64,000 nucleotides of DNA, taken from Sphingomonadales bacterium UBA656. GTDB lineage: Bacteria; Pseudomonadota; Alphaproteobacteria; Sphingomonadales; Sphingomonadaceae. The stretch spans positions 62,001 to 126,000 of the forward strand of contig DBOC01000008.1 in assembly GCA_002299895.1 (NCBI GenBank), in the 5' to 3' direction. Made by a program: the position numbers and the translations under genes. Of the stretch, positions 51,233-60,044 are shown in pieces (position 1 is the stretch's first letter; each line of letters begins with the position of its first letter). The notes beneath the pieces were generated by a model. It saw only the letters and a list, made by a program, of their open reading frames with translations, had not been told where the DNA came from and made no database searches.

Positions 51233-51865
51233 CTAAGCGCGGAAAATCAACGACAGATTGTTCGCGGGCATATCGATGACTTGGTCAAGGCATAGCCCTA
51301 ATTTGTGCGCTTCTTCTGCAATGTCCTCAACAAAACGCAGGCCCCAGGCGGCATTTTGTTGCCGCAAGGATGCATCGAATGCCGCATTACTGTCGGCCAA
51401 AGGGACGTCGCGTTGGTTGTAGGGTCCGTAAATGAAAAGCACGGAAGACTGCGGCAATACACGCGCCGCGTTGCGCAGTAGCCCCAAGGTGGCCGCCCAT
51501 GGACTGATATGCGTCATGTTGATGCAAATGACCGCATCCGCGCGCGATATCGGCCAATCTGCCGATGCGTCGAGCGGCATCGCGGGCTGCATGTTGGACA
51601 GATTGGAGTCCCCGCGCCACGCGTTAATTGATGCAATAGCGATAGGATCCGTGTCGCTAGGTTGCCAAATCAGCCCCGGAAAGCACCTTGCAAAGTGCAC
51701 CGCATGTTCGCCGGTCCCGCTCGCCACTTCGAGCACAAGTCCCTCCGCCGGAAGCACGCGCGCCAATGTTTCAGCAATCACATCTCGGTTGCGTTCGGTC
51801 GCCGGCGCGTGGCGTTTTACGTCCGGGCCGCTTTCGAAGATAAAAGGTTGCGGTCCGCTCATCAT
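51233..51865 (-). CDS. DUF938-family class I methyltransferase-like protein
   Basis: The 210-residue protein has the DUF938 start (FESGPDVKRHAPATERNRDVIAETL), AdoMet motif I VLEVASGTGEHAVHFA, the ICINMTHISPW segment and the YGPYNQRDVPLADSNAAFD region. The family is a class I AdoMet methyltransferase fold of unknown substrate. Its ATG overlaps the stop of the GcvH-like remnant by 4 nt, which in turn overlaps the gcvT stop, so the three are co-translated. Confidence 0.85.
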   Translation of the reverse strand: MMSGPQPFIFESGPDVKRHAPATERNRDVIAETLARVLPAEGLVLEVASGTGEHAVHFARCFPGLIWQPSDTDPIAIASINAWRGDSNLSNMQPAMPLDASADWPISRADAVICINMTHISPWAATLGLLRNAARVLPQSSVLFIYGPYNQRDVPLADSNAAFDASLRQQNAAWGLRFVEDIAEEAHKLGLCLDQVIDMPANNLSLIFRA

Positions 51866-51984
51866 GGCGCAACCGCGGCGCCAACGACTTTTTTAAGGGT
51901 CGCGCCAATCGCAGGTACTTCAGCGAACAAACTGTCGCCGTCAACTTCGATCCACTTTTGAGCTTCGGTGAAATAAGGGGTCAC
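51862..51984 (-). pseudogene. 40-codon GcvH remnant (glycine cleavage H protein) between gcvT and DUF938
   Basis: The frame starts GTG 51984, overlapping the gcvT stop by 4 nt (GTGA), and ends TGA 51862-51864. Its first 17 residues (MTPYFTEAQKWIEVDGD) match the GcvH start, and residues 20-31 (FAEVPAIGATLK) match the later GcvH strand. About 18 residues between them (TATVGITDYAQ... in GcvH) are missing, and it ends before the ESVKA lipoyl-lysine site. GcvH normally has about 125 residues and follows gcvT, so this is best read as a decayed or deleted gcvH. Translation of a 40-residue micropeptide remains possible because the overlaps and open frame survive. Confidence 0.75.
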
Positions 51985-53129
51985 GCGCTAGCTCCTTTGC
52001 GACGATAACGATGTTCCACAAAGGGCAGATCGGCGACGGTGATTGAAACGCGCTGGCCGCGCACTTCGGACGCAAGCGCCGTGCCGATGGCGTTATGGCC
52101 TGCATCGACATAGCCCATGGCAATAAGTGCGCCGACGCTTGGGCCAAAGCCGCCCGAGGTGATAACGCCGACTTGCGCGTCGCCTGCAAAAATCGGCGCG
52201 CCTTCACAGACCGGCATTTCGCCCTCGACCGAAAGCCCGACCAGCTTGTGTGCGGGGCCATTGGCCAAGGCATTCAGGATGCGGTCTGACCCAAAAAATC
52301 CACCTTCAGTGCGGCGGCGTTTGGAGATGGCGAAGGCGGCGTTGGCCGCAACGGGTTCCACATCAGGCGTCATATCATGACCATAAAGCGGCAAGCCCGC
52401 CTCAAGCCGCAGAGTATCGCGTGCGCCAAGGCCGATTGGCTTGACCTCTGGTTGTGCACAAAGCTGGTCAGCCAAGGCCTTTGCGTGCACGCCTGGCACA
52501 GAGATTTCAAAGCCATCTTCACCGGTATAACCCGAACGGCTAATCCACAACGGCTCAGGGTCGGTTTTGGGCCCCCAGAAGAATGAACCCGCCTCCATAA
52601 AGTAAAGCGTGTCTACGCCCGGCACGACGCGCTTCAACGCATCCACCGCCTTTGGCCCTTGCAGCGCCAACAATGCGCGGTCTTCCATATTGTTGATCGT
52701 GATCTCGTCGGGCAGATATTCACGCAAATAGCCCATATTGTCCCACTTCACCGCGCCATTGCCGACAATATAGAGGCCCATGGGTACCGCCGTAATCATC
52801 ATGTCGTCCAGCACGCCGCCATCTTCGGCCAGCAAAAGCGAATAGCGCATTTTACCTTCAGGCAGCGTGGAAATGTCACCGGGGACCAGCGTTTCAAGCG
52901 CCTTGGCGGCACCGTCGCCGGTCAACATCAACTGCCCCAGATGGCTGACATCAAACAGCCCTGCATTTTCGCGGGTCCAAATATGTTCGGCGATGATGTC
53001 TTCATATTGGATGGGCATGTAATAGCCCGCAAACTCGACCATCCGCGCACCCTTGTCGCGATGCCAAGCATCGAGCGGCAGCTCCAATATTTCTATGGGT
53101 TCGAGTTCGAAATCGTCGTCTTCACTCAT
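51981..53129 (-). CDS. gcvT: aminomethyltransferase (glycine cleavage T protein)
   Basis: GcvT takes the aminomethyl group from lipoyl-GcvH and gives methylene-THF and ammonia. From ATG 53129 it has 382 residues, starting with an acidic extension (MSEDDDFELEPIE) before the usual LPLDAWH. Motifs GARMVEFAGYYMPIQY, FDVSHLGQ, SRSGYTGEDGFEI and GLGARDTLRLEAGLPLYGHD are intact. A GTG at 53162 is a weaker start. An intact GcvH and the P protein must be encoded elsewhere for it to work in glycine cleavage. Confidence 0.93.
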   Translation of the reverse strand: MSEDDDFELEPIEILELPLDAWHRDKGARMVEFAGYYMPIQYEDIIAEHIWTRENAGLFDVSHLGQLMLTGDGAAKALETLVPGDISTLPEGKMRYSLLLAEDGGVLDDMMITAVPMGLYIVGNGAVKWDNMGYLREYLPDEITINNMEDRALLALQGPKAVDALKRVVPGVDTLYFMEAGSFFWGPKTDPEPLWISRSGYTGEDGFEISVPGVHAKALADQLCAQPEVKPIGLGARDTLRLEAGLPLYGHDMTPDVEPVAANAAFAISKRRRTEGGFFGSDRILNALANGPAHKLVGLSVEGEMPVCEGAPIFAGDAQVGVITSGGFGPSVGALIAMGYVDAGHNAIGTALASEVRGQRVSITVADLPFVEHRYRRKGASA

Positions 53130-53139
53130 ATCAGTCCGT

Positions 53140-54288
53140 TCAAAAGTTGCGGCACAATTCACGGTGCCGGTCGGTGGCGTAACGATCGGTCATACCAGCC
53201 AAAAAATCACCGATATGGCGGGAACGTGCTGGATCTTGTTCGGGCAAATTCTCGCGCCATTCGGGCGGCAGCAAGCGCACATCATTGTGGTAGATCGCAA
53301 ACAATTCACGCACAATCTTCGATGCCGCCTCGGCCGCCGCATTCTGCGTGGGGTGATGGTAAAGATTTTGATACATGAAGGTTTTGAGTTGGCGTTCGCG
53401 CGCCGCCATTTCAGGCGAGAAACCACCAATCATTACCCCCGCATGGCGCACATCATCTGCTTCTTTGATACCCAATGCCTCGATTCTCGCGCGTGTCGAT
53501 TCAATCACGTCATTGACCATCACGCCAATCTGCTCACGCGTTAGTTCCCCGATTAAGCGGCGCGGGCGAACATCAGGATAGCGCGCCAATATGGCCTGCC
53601 AACGTGCGGCAACGAATGGCAGCTCGAGCAATTGTTCGATATCGAGCAGTCCTGCCCTGATGCCATCATCAATATCGTGATTATCATAAGCGATATCGTC
53701 GCTAATCGCCGCGACCTGCGCCTCTAACGAAGGCCAATGCACCAAATTTAAGCCAAAGTCGGCATCCACTTCAGCCAAGGCCCAACCGGGCTTGGCAACT
53801 GGGCCATTATGCTTGGCGAGCCCTTCCAACAGTTCCCAGCTTAAGTTCAAACCCGGCCATGACGGGTAAGGCGATTCAAGTTGCGTCAGCGTGCGCAGAG
53901 TCTGCGCATTATGGTCGAAGCCGCCAAAGGGCTTCATTGCCGCTTCAAGCGCTCCCTCGCCCGCATGGCCGAAGGGCGGGTGACCGATATCATGCGCTAG
54001 ACACAATGCCTCGGTTAAATCCTCATTTAGGCCCAGCGCGCGCGCTATCGTCCGGCCAATTTGCGCCACTTCAAGACTATGCGTCAGGCGAACACGGAAA
54101 TGATCCCCATCGGGCGAGATAAAAACCTGTGTTTTGTGGCGCAGGCGGCGAAACGCGATCGAGTGGATGATACGGTCGCGATCGCGCTGAAAAATGTCGC
54201 GTGGTCCGCGCATATCATTCGAAGGTTCGGCATGCAGCCGACCGCGGCTACGGTCAGGAAAGGAAGCATAAGGAGCAAGATGCGACAT
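53140..54288 (-). CDS. dgt: dGTPase-like HD-domain hydrolase
   Basis: The 382-residue protein resembles deoxyguanosinetriphosphate triphosphohydrolase. The N-terminal DIFQRDRDRIIHSIAFRRLRHKTQVF is characteristic, followed by VRLTHSLEVAQIGRTIARALGL and the HD pair LAHDIGHPPFGHAGE. The family splits dNTPs to deoxynucleoside and triphosphate. It ends 10 nt before the gcvT ATG. Exact nucleotide specificity cannot be read from sequence. Confidence 0.9.
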   Translation of the reverse strand: MSHLAPYASFPDRSRGRLHAEPSNDMRGPRDIFQRDRDRIIHSIAFRRLRHKTQVFISPDGDHFRVRLTHSLEVAQIGRTIARALGLNEDLTEALCLAHDIGHPPFGHAGEGALEAAMKPFGGFDHNAQTLRTLTQLESPYPSWPGLNLSWELLEGLAKHNGPVAKPGWALAEVDADFGLNLVHWPSLEAQVAAISDDIAYDNHDIDDGIRAGLLDIEQLLELPFVAARWQAILARYPDVRPRRLIGELTREQIGVMVNDVIESTRARIEALGIKEADDVRHAGVMIGGFSPEMAARERQLKTFMYQNLYHHPTQNAAAEAASKIVRELFAIYHNDVRLLPPEWRENLPEQDPARSRHIGDFLAGMTDRYATDRHRELCRNF

Positions 54289-54327
54289 GCCGCGCTTATG
54301 CCGCCAAGTGCCGCGAACCGGAAGCCG

Positions 54328-56028
54328 CTATTTTGTTTTCAACGGATTAACGACCTCGCCGATCTCGCTTTTCCACATAAAGGCATCGCCACCGGCCTTT
54401 TTGTAGTCACCTTCCCACTTTTTCGCGGCTTTTTGGTCCGCAAAAGGACCGACTAATAGCCGGTCCGTTCTGCCCCACTCGGCGGTGAAGGCATTCCGGG
54501 ACTTCAGCAATGCCGCATAAGTTTTGGAAAGCTTGCGATAATCAAAGCCAAGGGCATCGGCGTTTCCGGTCGCTATCTGCACCCAGAAGCGCGCAGGATG
54601 CTCCTTTTCAGCCTTGGCCTTAGCAGCAAGCTTAGGATCGACCTTGACCACCGGCTTGAGCTTTTTCAAATCCACAGGAACTTGCGAGGGCCGTTGTTCG
54701 CTTTCTGGAATATCAATTGCCTCGACAATTGCACCCAAATCAAAGCGGGATGATGCAACCGGCGCGGCAGGCGCAGGCTCGGGCGCTTGCACGGCAACAG
54801 CAGGTGCCTGGGCTGTCAAAAGTGGTTCAATTGTCGCCCCGCTGCTTTGCGCGGGTTGTGGCGTAATGACCGCGGGCACAGCCACTGCCGTTGTCGGTGC
54901 TGGTGCTGGTGCTGGCGTTATAGCAGCGGGCGTCGGCGTGCTTGCCGGCTTGGCCGATGTCGCACTGACCAATGGGCGTGCCGTTTCTGGGGCCGGCTGC
55001 GCCGTATTGCTTACGCTCGCAATCCTTGTCGTTTGTGGTTCATCGACCTTGCCGCGCGCGCTGGCAGCGCCAAGCCGGGGCGTCTCGGTCTTCGGGGTGC
55101 TTTTGCTGTCGCGCGATGGCGCAGCTTTTGGTCCGAGTGCGGCGCCCGACGGAATAAGGCGATTATCGCCGGAAACGGCAGACGTCTGGGGTAATGTCGA
55201 TGCAATGCGGCGGACCTGTTCGCTGTCCCGACCGAGCGCTTGGCCTGTTGGAAAGTGCCCCAAATGTATGGCCGCTGCCTTCTGCGCATCGGTCAAGGAC
55301 GGCATGAGCCGGAAAAAGCGTTCCATACGCAGCACCGAGCTTGCATCCATGAAACCTTGGGCGACTTTCGTCGATTCACGCACATCCCCGCGCGCCGCCA
55401 GCATAAAAGCGCGGGCCCGCCATGCAGTCGCGCTGTTGCGTTCAAGCAATGGCAGCAGCATCGCGTCGGCGGCGTCCTTTTGTCCCGCAAGCGACAAAGA
55501 AACCGCTTGGCGGATGACGAGATCATCCGAAATGGACGCGGTTCGTGCCAGTTTATAATCCTGCTGCGCGCGGTTGAAATTACCCAAAAGGTCAAAGGCC
55601 AAAGCACGATCCAGCGCAATTGCGCGCTCATTTGCGCCAAGGCTAACGGCTTGATCAAATAAGCGCAGCGCTTCAAACGGATTTTCAGTGCGCACAGTCG
55701 CCGTCGCCAAACCCGCTACGATACGGCTGCTACCCGGACGCAGCGTATTGGCACGCGTGAAGAAGTTCAAAGCAGCATTGGCATCCCCCAAAGCAAGCGC
55801 CGCGTTACCAGCATCGGCCATGGCATCGGCGTCGGAGGGATTGAGAGATATCCGGCGCATGGCCGCACGCAATTCAGCCGCGCCAGCGGGCTCCGCGATT
55901 ATCGGTGCAGCAGGAGCAGCTTGGTCAAGAGCCTCAAGCGCGCTTTCGTCAACAGCTTGCGCAAACACGCCCGATGATAAAGCGAGCGCACAGAATATTC
56001 CTGCACCACGTAACATTGTCACATTCAT
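54328..56028 (-). CDS. exported TPR protein with C-terminal SPOR domain
   Basis: The 566-residue protein has a signal peptide (MNVTMLRGAGIFCALALSSGVFA), a TPR-like helical region (about 45-230, with ADAMADAGNAALALGDANAALNFFTRANTLRPGSSR), a long Pro/Ala/Thr-rich linker (about 310-440), and a SPOR domain (about 480-560, RFWVQIATGNADALGFDYRKL...). SPOR domains bind denuded septal peptidoglycan, so a role at the division site is likely, and ftsZ is the next gene upstream on the same strand. Low-complexity linker length may vary. Confidence 0.8.
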   Translation of the reverse strand: MNVTMLRGAGIFCALALSSGVFAQAVDESALEALDQAAPAAPIIAEPAGAAELRAAMRRISLNPSDADAMADAGNAALALGDANAALNFFTRANTLRPGSSRIVAGLATATVRTENPFEALRLFDQAVSLGANERAIALDRALAFDLLGNFNRAQQDYKLARTASISDDLVIRQAVSLSLAGQKDAADAMLLPLLERNSATAWRARAFMLAARGDVRESTKVAQGFMDASSVLRMERFFRLMPSLTDAQKAAAIHLGHFPTGQALGRDSEQVRRIASTLPQTSAVSGDNRLIPSGAALGPKAAPSRDSKSTPKTETPRLGAASARGKVDEPQTTRIASVSNTAQPAPETARPLVSATSAKPASTPTPAAITPAPAPAPTTAVAVPAVITPQPAQSSGATIEPLLTAQAPAVAVQAPEPAPAAPVASSRFDLGAIVEAIDIPESEQRPSQVPVDLKKLKPVVKVDPKLAAKAKAEKEHPARFWVQIATGNADALGFDYRKLSKTYAALLKSRNAFTAEWGRTDRLLVGPFADQKAAKKWEGDYKKAGGDAFMWKSEIGEVVNPLKTK

Positions 56029-56134
56029 TCGCCCTTATTGGGATGCCGATGGCCGGACGCAAAGCATGTTTACGCAATGCTCCGACAAACGGTTGCCTAA
56101 AGCGGACGAAATGACCGTGCGCTGACCCCGCAAC

Positions 56135-57640
56135 TTAGGAGTTGTTCTGCCTATCCAGAAAACGCGGCACATTGACGCTGCTTTCGCCGTCACGGCCCTT
56201 GTCATCTTCATCAGCGGAGCGCGAGAGACCGCGTGACAGGTTCGACATGCGTTCAAACAACGTGCCACCTGTGGGCAGGCGCGGTGCCGCACGCTCAGGT
56301 GCCCGTGTTACATCAACGGGCGCAGGCGATGGTGGATTTGCATCCGCCGGCGTGTTCAGTTCAAGCGCATCGGCACCTGCCCAAGACGTAGATGGAAAGC
56401 CATTCGATTCAGGCTGCTTTTCTTCGTTGGTGGCGTTGGCTTCAGCGACTTCTTCATCTGCTTCTGGCGCTTCGAAATCGCTACCGAGGACCAAGCTGTC
56501 GTCTTCTGCCTCATCATCTGGTTCCGCCACTGCGGTTGGCTCTTCGACGGGCGCAGATTCGGTGCTTTCAAACAAAGATGCTGTGGGCGCTGGTGCCTCC
56601 ACAACTGGCTCGGGTGCTGGACGGCTGAACGAAAATGCCGTGCGCGCTTGCGGCGCTGGCGATGCAGCTACGCCGTCATTGTCGATACCGGTTGCGACAA
56701 CCGAAACGCGGATTTTGCCGTTCAGATTTTCATTGAAAGCCGAACCCCAGATGATGTTTGCATCAGGATCGACCAACTCACGAATATGGTTCGCGGCTTC
56801 GTCCACTTCCATCAGGCGCATGTCTTCACCGCCGGTAATGGACACGATAACGCCCTTTGCACCTTGCATCGACACACCGTCGAGCAGCGGATTGGCAATC
56901 GCGCGTTCCGCCGCCTCAAGCGCACGACCGTCGCCTTCGGCTTCGCCTGTGCCCATCATCGCCTTGCCCATTTCGTGCATGACGGACCGAACGTCGGCAA
57001 AATCTAGGTTGATCAGGCCAGGCATGACCATCAGATCAGTGATGCCGCGCACGCCCTGTTGCAGAACTTCGTCCGCTAACAAGAATGCCTCTTTGAACGT
57101 CGTATTCGGGTTAGCGACCAAAAACAGGTTTTGGTTCGGAATGACAATGAGCGTGTCCACATGCTGCTGCAATTCGGCAATACCCGATTCTGCAGAACGC
57201 ATCCGCCGCGAACCTTCGAAAAGGAACGGCTTTGTTACCACGCCAACGGTCAATACGTTCATTTCGCGCGCAGCCTGGGCAATCACAGGCGCAGCACCGG
57301 TTCCGGTTCCGCCGCCCATGCCCGCTGCGATGAAGCACATGTGGCACCCCGCCAAAGCGGCCTTCACTTGTTCAATGGTTTCTTCTGCAGCGGCGCGTCC
57401 GACTTCGGGGCGCGAACCAGCACCAAGACCTTGCGTAATCTCTGGCCCCAGCTGAATACGATAATCGGCAGGCGAAGCGTTCAATGCCTGCGCATCGGTA
57501 TTAGCGACGACGAAATCGACGCCTTCCACCTTAGAGCTAATCATATTGGCAACCGCGTTACCGCCGGCGCCGCCAACACCAATCACTGCAATTTTCGGCT
57601 TCAATTCGTCAACCATGGGTGGTCCGATATTGATGCTCAT
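56135..57640 (-). CDS. ftsZ: cell division protein FtsZ
   Basis: FtsZ is the tubulin-like GTPase of the division ring. The 501-residue protein has the tubulin signature GGGTGTG at 109-115, a GTPase core to about 315, a long acidic/Pro-rich linker (about 330-480) typical of alphaproteobacteria, and a C-terminal conserved peptide VPRFLDRQ that binds FtsA and other partners. ATG 57640 has an AAGGGGAT site 7 nt upstream. Confidence 0.97.
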   Translation of the reverse strand: MSINIGPPMVDELKPKIAVIGVGGAGGNAVANMISSKVEGVDFVVANTDAQALNASPADYRIQLGPEITQGLGAGSRPEVGRAAAEETIEQVKAALAGCHMCFIAAGMGGGTGTGAAPVIAQAAREMNVLTVGVVTKPFLFEGSRRMRSAESGIAELQQHVDTLIVIPNQNLFLVANPNTTFKEAFLLADEVLQQGVRGITDLMVMPGLINLDFADVRSVMHEMGKAMMGTGEAEGDGRALEAAERAIANPLLDGVSMQGAKGVIVSITGGEDMRLMEVDEAANHIRELVDPDANIIWGSAFNENLNGKIRVSVVATGIDNDGVAASPAPQARTAFSFSRPAPEPVVEAPAPTASLFESTESAPVEEPTAVAEPDDEAEDDSLVLGSDFEAPEADEEVAEANATNEEKQPESNGFPSTSWAGADALELNTPADANPPSPAPVDVTRAPERAAPRLPTGGTLFERMSNLSRGLSRSADEDDKGRDGESSVNVPRFLDRQNNS

Positions 57641-57809
57641 AATTTTATCCCCTTAGCCTCTTTGGCTTGTTCGAAATTTGCATTCTTTTGGCACAAAAGC
57701 GTAAGGGGCACATCAGAAAATTACCCTTTTTGCACAGGTTTCTGTCAGGCGATGACCGCGAACATAACAGCTTCACGATTTAAGGCGATTTTGACGCCCT
57801 GAAGGGGCT

Positions 57810-57830
57810 TTTAGGCCTTTATCGCCTAAA
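57810..57830 (-). promoter_or_regulatory. hairpin over the ftsA stop in the ftsA-ftsZ gap
   Basis: On the minus strand TTTAGGC and GCCTAAA form a perfect 7-bp stem with a 7-nt loop, overlapping the ftsA TAG. A second small hairpin (GCCCCTTCAGGGC region) follows. With the 185-bp gap this suggests partial transcript termination and a separate ftsZ promoter. No other feature is seen in the gap. Confidence 0.45.
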
Positions 57831-59091
57831 GATTCTCACGAATCGCGCGTTTTATACGTTCAATCAAATTTGGTATCGAACCGCCCAAATGCTCGGCGCG
57901 CAAATCATAACCCGATTGCAGGTCGATTCTCTCGGATGCCGCATAATGAATTAAACCAACGAGCGTTGAGAATGCGGGGCCAGAATGCGCTTCAGGAATG
58001 CTGATAAGCCCGGATGGGCGGCCTATACGGACAGTGCGGCCCAGTGCGCTCTGCATATGTTCGGCCGCACCCTTTAATTCCGCGCCACCGCCCGTCAGGA
58101 CAATTTGATGCCCAGATGGCCCCGTAAAGCCGAGCGTTTTTAACGCCTGCGCAACCTCGGTTACAATGCTATCGACGCGCTGACACACCACGGCATTCAA
58201 CTGCGCCTTGGTGATGCGTGGAGCTTGACTGCCAGGTTCAACGCCATTTTCATCTGGACCGATGTCGAGCACCTCTTGATGATCGCGCGGGCTCGTCAGC
58301 GCCGAACCATGGAAGCATTTCAACCGCTCTGCCTGCGCGCGGCGAATACCAAAGACCGACGCGATGTCGTCGGTAATGTCGGAGCCGCCCTTTTGAATAG
58401 TTTCAAGTCCGACGAGCATGCCGCCAATGAAAACCGACACGTTGGTCACGGCCGCCCCAAATTCGACCAGCGCAACGCCGAGATCGCGCTCCTCCGCAGT
58501 CAAACAGGCAAGACCTGTGGCAACCGGCCCGACGACAAGCGAATCAACGTCCAGATGCGCCGAGCGCACCGTCATATCCATGTTACGCACGGGTGATTGG
58601 TCAGCCAGAACGACATGCACGTCTACGCCAAGCCGATTTGCGTGCAGCCCGACCGGATTTGCGACACCGCCAACGCCATCGAGCGCATATAAAGTAGGTT
58701 GCATATGCAACGCAATTTTGCCGCCCGTTTGGATATTCGCGCGTCCGGCCTGAAGCAGTTCTTGGACATCGTCTTGCGTGATACGATCGCCGCCCAATTC
58801 GATTTCTACGGGTGCCAACATGCTATCGAGCCCGCCCGACGACATGCCGACCCAAGCCCTGTCAATGTTGAGGCCCGCAATACGTTCGGCTTGCTCAACC
58901 GCATGGCGTACCGACAATTCTGCCTGCTCGACATCCGCAATGCAGCCACGGGTCACACCCCGGCTCTCGCGCTGACCCGTGCCGAGCACCAGCAGTTCGC
59001 CATTTTCGGTTTGCCGCGCGATTAACGCGGACACTTTGGATGAACCGATATCAATCGCCGAAATCAACCGTTCAGCGCGCGCCGTTTTCAT
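57826..59091 (-). CDS. ftsA: cell division protein FtsA
   Basis: FtsA is an actin-like ATPase that tethers FtsZ to the membrane. The 421-residue protein has the phosphate-1 loop AIDIGSSKVSALIA, the SHS2/1C domain region (about 85-170), VVEFGAA-like phosphate-2 region (LVEFGAAVTNVSVF) and adenosine motif LTGGGAELKGA. The C-terminal amphipathic helix LIERIKRAIRENL is the membrane anchor. It overlaps ftsQ by 4 nt. Confidence 0.96.
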   Translation of the reverse strand: MKTARAERLISAIDIGSSKVSALIARQTENGELLVLGTGQRESRGVTRGCIADVEQAELSVRHAVEQAERIAGLNIDRAWVGMSSGGLDSMLAPVEIELGGDRITQDDVQELLQAGRANIQTGGKIALHMQPTLYALDGVGGVANPVGLHANRLGVDVHVVLADQSPVRNMDMTVRSAHLDVDSLVVGPVATGLACLTAEERDLGVALVEFGAAVTNVSVFIGGMLVGLETIQKGGSDITDDIASVFGIRRAQAERLKCFHGSALTSPRDHQEVLDIGPDENGVEPGSQAPRITKAQLNAVVCQRVDSIVTEVAQALKTLGFTGPSGHQIVLTGGGAELKGAAEHMQSALGRTVRIGRPSGLISIPEAHSGPAFSTLVGLIHYAASERIDLQSGYDLRAEHLGGSIPNLIERIKRAIRENL

Positions 59092-60044
59092 GCCGTTAAT
59101 CCATTGTTTTTTGATGTGATTTCATTTTTTTCGGTGCTGTCTTTGTTTTCCACTTTAACAGGCTCTGCCGGTTGCACTTTAACAGCTTCTGCCTTTGGTG
59201 CTTTGCGGAAATAAGCGCGATTGGGATCGCGCAGGTCAAAATGAATAAGATCGCGGCCCAGCAAACGGTGGACACCGTCCAAACGTGCAAAGTTCAGCAA
59301 TGCTTTAGCAGCTTCAGCCTCACCTTCTGGTAAAGCCAGCGTTTCGCCGGTCTGAAACTGCAAGTCCCAGCGTCGATTACCTATCCAGCTCGCGCCGGAA
59401 ACTTGCGATTTCAACGCCGAAGCTTTGTCGAGCAATGCGTTCAACGCGATGATATGGGTATTGGCGTCATTGCCGTTCAAGATCGGCAAATCACCGCCCT
59501 CGCCTGCGCGAACATGGGCAAGAACGATCCCGTTCGCGTCGATCAACGAGTATTTCCCACCCCGTTGCCATATCGCGGCCGGCTCGCGTTCGATTATCTC
59601 AACCGCCAAGGTATCGGGCAAGCGCCGTGCAACGCGGGCGTCCTTAATCCACCCATATTTCAGCAAATCCGCCCGCACCTTGTCGATATCCACCAAGGGC
59701 ATCGCGCGATCTTTTTCGGCAAGCACCAATTGATAGACTTTCAACTGGTCCACCCGCTCCATGCCGGTGACCTCGACACGCTGCACCTGAAAGCCTGCCT
59801 TGGCAGCAAGCGCGGCATATTGTTGATAGGCGGCTGCGGTAAGTCCGGCATATTGTGCAGCGGCAAAGGCCAGCAGCGTGATAGCCGCCAATATGATCCA
59901 GCTTATAACGCGCTGCACATCCTGTTCGGAAAAAGGCAGCATATGCATCAATCGATCAACCCAGGAGGCTTGCAGTATCTTTTGCCCGGAACTTGGGCTT
60001 TTCGCCTTGCGTTTTGCAGGCGCTTTGCGGGCGACACCAGCCAT
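59088..60044 (-). CDS. ftsQ: cell division protein FtsQ
   Basis: The 318-residue bitopic protein has a basic cytoplasmic N-terminus (APAKRKAKSPSS), one membrane helix (about 45-68, VISWIILAAITLLAFAAAQY), a POTRA domain (about 84-155) and the FtsQ beta domain. FtsQ recruits FtsB/FtsL at the septum. The C-terminal lysine-rich tail is disordered. It shares one base with ddl and overlaps ftsA by 4 nt. Confidence 0.93.
   Translation of the reverse strand: MAGVARKAPAKRKAKSPSSGQKILQASWVDRLMHMLPFSEQDVQRVISWIILAAITLLAFAAAQYAGLTAAAYQQYAALAAKAGFQVQRVEVTGMERVDQLKVYQLVLAEKDRAMPLVDIDKVRADLLKYGWIKDARVARRLPDTLAVEIIEREPAAIWQRGGKYSLIDANGIVLAHVRAGEGGDLPILNGNDANTHIIALNALLDKASALKSQVSGASWIGNRRWDLQFQTGETLALPEGEAEAAKALLNFARLDGVHRLLGRDLIHFDLRDPNRAYFRKAPKAEAVKVQPAEPVKVENKDSTEKNEITSKNNGLTA

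Noticed and set aside
54614..55558. 314-codon Gly/Ala-rich plus-strand ORF opposite the TPR/SPOR gene
   Set aside because: The Gly/Ala-rich run is the reverse reading of the Pro/Ala linker of the SPOR protein.
56142..57455. 437-codon plus-strand ORF opposite ftsZ
   Set aside because: It is fully antisense to ftsZ, which has all its motifs. The composition is Ser/Ala/Arg-rich with no domain, as expected from a shadow frame.
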